A stretch of 64,000 bases of DNA. Origin: Pseudomonas sp. UBA6562. Its GTDB lineage: Bacteria > Pseudomonadota > Gammaproteobacteria > Pseudomonadales > Pseudomonadaceae. The stretch covers positions 186,001-250,000 of the forward strand of contig NZ_DJJS01000008.1 of the NCBI RefSeq assembly GCF_002434265.1, in the 5' to 3' direction. This document shows positions 61,213-64,000 of the stretch, in pieces. The notes beneath the pieces are model-generated. The model made no database searches. It saw only the letters and a program-made list of their open reading frames with translations, and was not told the origin of the DNA. Every line of letters begins with the position of its first letter. Position 1 is the stretch's first letter. The translations under genes were made by a program, and so were the position numbers.

Positions 61213-64000
61213 ATGAGCGAGGACGAGCTGGGCCATCGTCTGCGCCAGCACCCCGACTGGACGCGCGCCTTCGCCACGGCGGCACTGCAACGCGGTGAGC
61301 GCTATGCGCGCGATGGCCGGGTCAGGCTCGAGCTCTGCAACCCCAAGCGCGTCCAGGCGCGCTGTTCGGGCAGCGAAGGCCAGCTTTATCGGCAGGACAT
61401 CGACCTGCACCTGGACGAGCCGCAAAGTCAGCTGGTCGCGCGTTGCACATGCCCGGTGCGGCGCAACTGCAAGCATTGCGCGGCGGTGCTCTACAGCCTG
61501 CAGGCGCGCGCCGGCGACAAGCGCGCGTCCAATGGCCTGCCCGCCGAGCTGCAGCACTGGCTGCAAGGCCTGCAACCGCGCGACGCCTCAGCCCGTGAAG
61601 ACAAGCGCGGGCGCATGGTCTGCTATCAACTGCATTTGCACGGTGCAGGCTGTACGCTGCGGGTGCGCAAGGGCATCGTGCAGGAGGGCCAGACGCGCTT
61701 CAGCCGCATCCAGTCGCTTTACGAACTGCTCTACGAACCGCCGCGGTTCGTGCAGGAAGACGACTTGCGCATCCTGCGCCTGCTGTCGACCCTGAACAAT
61801 CCCAGCGGCGCCGAAGAAGGCTTTGCCCTGCAGGGCCAGGAAGGCGGCGAACTGCTGCAACGGGCCCTGGATACCGGCCGCTTGTTTCTCGACGAAGGCC
61901 GCCCCTTCATCCGCCAGGGCGGCGAGCGTGTGGCCGAGTTCCGCTGGGTTCGCCTGGACAATGGCCACTACCGGGGGGTGTGGCTGCGCGAGGAAAAGCC
62001 TGTAGGCCACGTACTGGCATTGCTGCCGTTGTACTACTACGACAGCGAGAACGAAGAAGTGGGCGTCATCGGCCATGCGCTGGACCCCCATACCGCCCAG
62101 CACCTGACCCTGGCCCCGGACGTGCCCGAACACCTGATCGTGCCCTTGAGCCATAAGCTCAACGCCTTGAACCAGCGGCTGCCGACCCCGACCACCCTGG
62201 ATGAGGTAGTCATCGATCAGGTACAACCGACCGCGCACTTGACCCTCGGCAGTGTGGAATTCAGTGCCTACGCCCCCAAGACCGGGCGCATGCAGCGCCA
62301 GATGCAGCACCGCGCCGCCCTGGCCTTCGACTACGACGGCTTGCGTGCCAGCGGCAACGACGACAAACCTCTGTCGCGTCTGGTGGGCAACACGCACCAG
62401 CGCATCCAGCGCCAGCCGGAGGCGGAACTGGCCTTGCGCAAGGTGCTGCAAGGCTGGGGCTTCAAAGTGGCGACCCGGCAAAGCAAGGCCCTGCCCGACA
62501 GCGCGGGGCAGATGCTGCAACTGGCCGACGACGAAGCCTGGCTGCGCTTCGCCCGCGCCGGATTGCCGGCACTGCGTGAAGCGGGCTGGACGATCGACGT
62601 GCAGCGCGACTTCGCCTTCAACCTCAACGAGGTGCAGGACTGGTACGCCGACATCGACGAGGCGCCCGGACGCGAATGGTTCGACCTGGAACTGGGCATC
62701 GTGGTGGAAGGCGAGCGCCATAGCCTGCTGCCGATCATGCTGCAGTTGCTGCACAGCAACCCGGAACTGCTGCGCAGCCAGGAGCTTGCCAAGCGTGGCG
62801 ACGACGAACACCTGCTGATCGACCTCAACGCCGCGCGCCATGACAGCCCACCCTTGCGCGTGGCCCTGCCCTACAGGCGCATCCGTGCGGTCATGCGCAC
62901 CCTGGGCGAGTTGTACCTGCATGAGGATGTCGGCGGCCCGAGCGTACGCCTGGAGCGCGCCGACGCCGCGCGCCTCAACGAGATCGACGAACTGCCGTTG
63001 CAATGGGCCGGCGGCGAGCAGGTCCGTGATCTGGGCCGGCGCCTGCGCGATGCGCGTGACCTGCAGGTGGCCCCACCCAAAGGCTTGAACGCTACGTTGC
63101 GGCCCTATCAGCAACAGGGGCTGAACTGGTTGCAGGCGCTGCGCGAGATCGGCACCGGGGCGATCCTCGGCGACGACATGGGCCTGGGCAAGACCTTGCA
63201 GACCCTTGCCCATCTGTTGCTGGAGAAGCAGTCCGGGCGACTGACCCAACCGGCCCTGGCGGTGATGCCGACCAGCCTGATCCCCAACTGGCTCGACGAA
63301 GCCCAGCGCTTCGCCCCCGACCTGCGCGTCCTGGCCCTGCACGGGGCGAGCCGCAACCAGCACTTCGCGGCGCTGGCCGAATACGATCTGGTGCTGACCA
63401 CCTACGCCCTGCTGCCGCGCGACCTGGAACACCTCAAGGCGCATTGCTGGCATCTGCTGGTGCTCGACGAAGCGCAGAACATCAAGACCAGCACCAGCAA
63501 GGCCGCCCAGGCGGCGCGCGAGCTGCAAGCCCAACAGCGGCTGTGCCTGACCGGCACGCCTATGGAAAACAATCTGGGTGAGCTGTGGTCGCTGTTCCAC
63601 TTCCTCATGCCGGGCTGGCTGGGCGACAGCAAGCAATTCAACAAGGAATACCGTACCCCTATCGAGCGGCATGGCGACAGCGATCGGCTCAACCACCTGA
63701 TCCGGCGCATCCGCCCCTTCCTGCTGCGCCGCACCAAGGAGGAAGTCGCCACCGACCTGCCGCCCAAGACCGAGATGGTGCACTGGGTCGACCTCAGCGA
63801 CGCCCAGCGCGACACCTACGAAACGGTGCGCGTGGCCATGGACAAGAAGGTGCGCGAGCAGATCGCCCGCAACGGCGCGGCGCGCAGCCAGATCGTCATC
63901 CTCGATGCGCTGCTCAAACTGCGTCAGGTGTGTTGCGACCTGCGATTGGTCAAGGGCGTCGACGTCAAAGGGCCGCAACACGACAAAGGCAAGCTGGGCG
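61213..64000 (+). CDS. SWIM-type zinc finger and SNF2 family helicase (3' end outside window)
   Basis: About 929 residues are visible before the window ends. The N-terminal SWIM zinc finger is CTCPVRRNCKHC (near residues 81-92). A long middle region follows, then the SNF2 ATPase: GTGAILGDDMGLGKTLQTLAHLL (Walker A), LVLDEAQNIK (DEAQ box) and LTGTPMENNLGELWSLF. The helicase C-terminal half must lie beyond 64000. It starts one base after the csiV stop, so it is likely in an mfd-csiV-helicase operon. Its target is unknown; such proteins remodel nucleoprotein complexes. Confidence 0.9.
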   Translation, partial: MSEDELGHRLRQHPDWTRAFATAALQRGERYARDGRVRLELCNPKRVQARCSGSEGQLYRQDIDLHLDEPQSQLVARCTCPVRRNCKHCAAVLYSLQARAGDKRASNGLPAELQHWLQGLQPRDASAREDKRGRMVCYQLHLHGAGCTLRVRKGIVQEGQTRFSRIQSLYELLYEPPRFVQEDDLRILRLLSTLNNPSGAEEGFALQGQEGGELLQRALDTGRLFLDEGRPFIRQGGERVAEFRWVRLDNGHYRGVWLREEKPVGHVLALLPLYYYDSENEEVGVIGHALDPHTAQHLTLAPDVPEHLIVPLSHKLNALNQRLPTPTTLDEVVIDQVQPTAHLTLGSVEFSAYAPKTGRMQRQMQHRAALAFDYDGLRASGNDDKPLSRLVGNTHQRIQRQPEAELALRKVLQGWGFKVATRQSKALPDSAGQMLQLADDEAWLRFARAGLPALREAGWTIDVQRDFAFNLNEVQDWYADIDEAPGREWFDLELGIVVEGERHSLLPIMLQLLHSNPELLRSQELAKRGDDEHLLIDLNAARHDSPPLRVALPYRRIRAVMRTLGELYLHEDVGGPSVRLERADAARLNEIDELPLQWAGGEQVRDLGRRLRDARDLQVAPPKGLNATLRPYQQQGLNWLQALREIGTGAILGDDMGLGKTLQTLAHLLLEKQSGRLTQPALAVMPTSLIPNWLDEAQRFAPDLRVLALHGASRNQHFAALAEYDLVLTTYALLPRDLEHLKAHCWHLLVLDEAQNIKTSTSKAAQAARELQAQQRLCLTGTPMENNLGELWSLFHFLMPGWLGDSKQFNKEYRTPIERHGDSDRLNHLIRRIRPFLLRRTKEEVATDLPPKTEMVHWVDLSDAQRDTYETVRVAMDKKVREQIARNGAARSQIVILDALLKLRQVCCDLRLVKGVDVKGPQHDKGKLG

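Overview
The window is a stretch of a Pseudomonas chromosome, most likely from the P. putida/P. fluorescens side of the genus. The evidence is the GC-rich coding, the neighbourhood hflD-purB-roxA, the fused nuoCD inside a complete nuoA-N operon next to aceA, a BqsRS-type two-component system with PepSY partners, lolCDE-PilZ-GDPD-sthA-gap-mfd-csiV in pseudomonad order, and protein lengths that match pseudomonad orthologues. It is almost entirely core genome: no transposase, integrase, rRNA or CRISPR array was seen, and one tRNA (Gln, UUG) is present.

Layout. 1-9,235: hflD (cut by the window edge), purB, the ribosomal-oxygenase gene roxA overlapping a GNAT gene, topB, two small unknown genes, a SulP transporter and a secretin-like periplasmic protein. 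9,236-11,094: aceA with its promoter and operator. 11,095-26,739: the nuo operon encoding respiratory complex I, with a recognisable sigma-70 promoter and a closing terminator. 26,743-28,653: a small accessory patch with P2/186-phage-like genes (Ogr/Delta zinc finger, CI-type repressor, gpL-like head completion protein, holin-like membrane protein) and a truncated quorum-sensing-type LuxR regulator translationally coupled to the gpL gene. 28,873-35,606: TonB-dependent receptor, AI-2E family permease, trhP (tRNA hydroxylation), a DUF411/YqaA pair and a ZapE-type ATPase. 35,735-43,767: tRNA-Gln, a YdcH protein, a leucine-rich-repeat protein kinase, a LysR regulator, an HPP-CBS protein, the pepSY-pepSY-bqsR-bqsS-like operon, a small orphan gene and queD. 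43,821-45,469: two divergent paralogues of an unknown family. 45,545-64,000: a DUF1289 protein, acnB with a highly structured leader, lolCDE, PilZ, GDPD, sthA, gap, mfd, csiV and the start of a SWIM-SNF2 helicase.

Regulatory signals are the most informative part. aceA and the distant gap gene share an operator-like element, TGTAG-N16-CTACA with an A6 tract in the spacer, which fits joint control of the glyoxylate shunt and gluconeogenesis (RccR-type). A perfect Anr/FNR box sits at the class II distance from a -10 element upstream of trhP. A one-mismatch BqsR-type box precedes the PepSY/BqsRS-like operon. A Fur-like box and a promoter-overlapping inverted repeat precede nuoA. A LexA-like box precedes topB. 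The acnB leader carries nested perfect inverted repeats about 130 nt across, downstream of a good promoter. Taken together, central carbon flux (aceA, acnB, gap, sthA, nuo) and oxygen/iron sensing recur in this window. All regulator assignments are inferences from sequence motifs.
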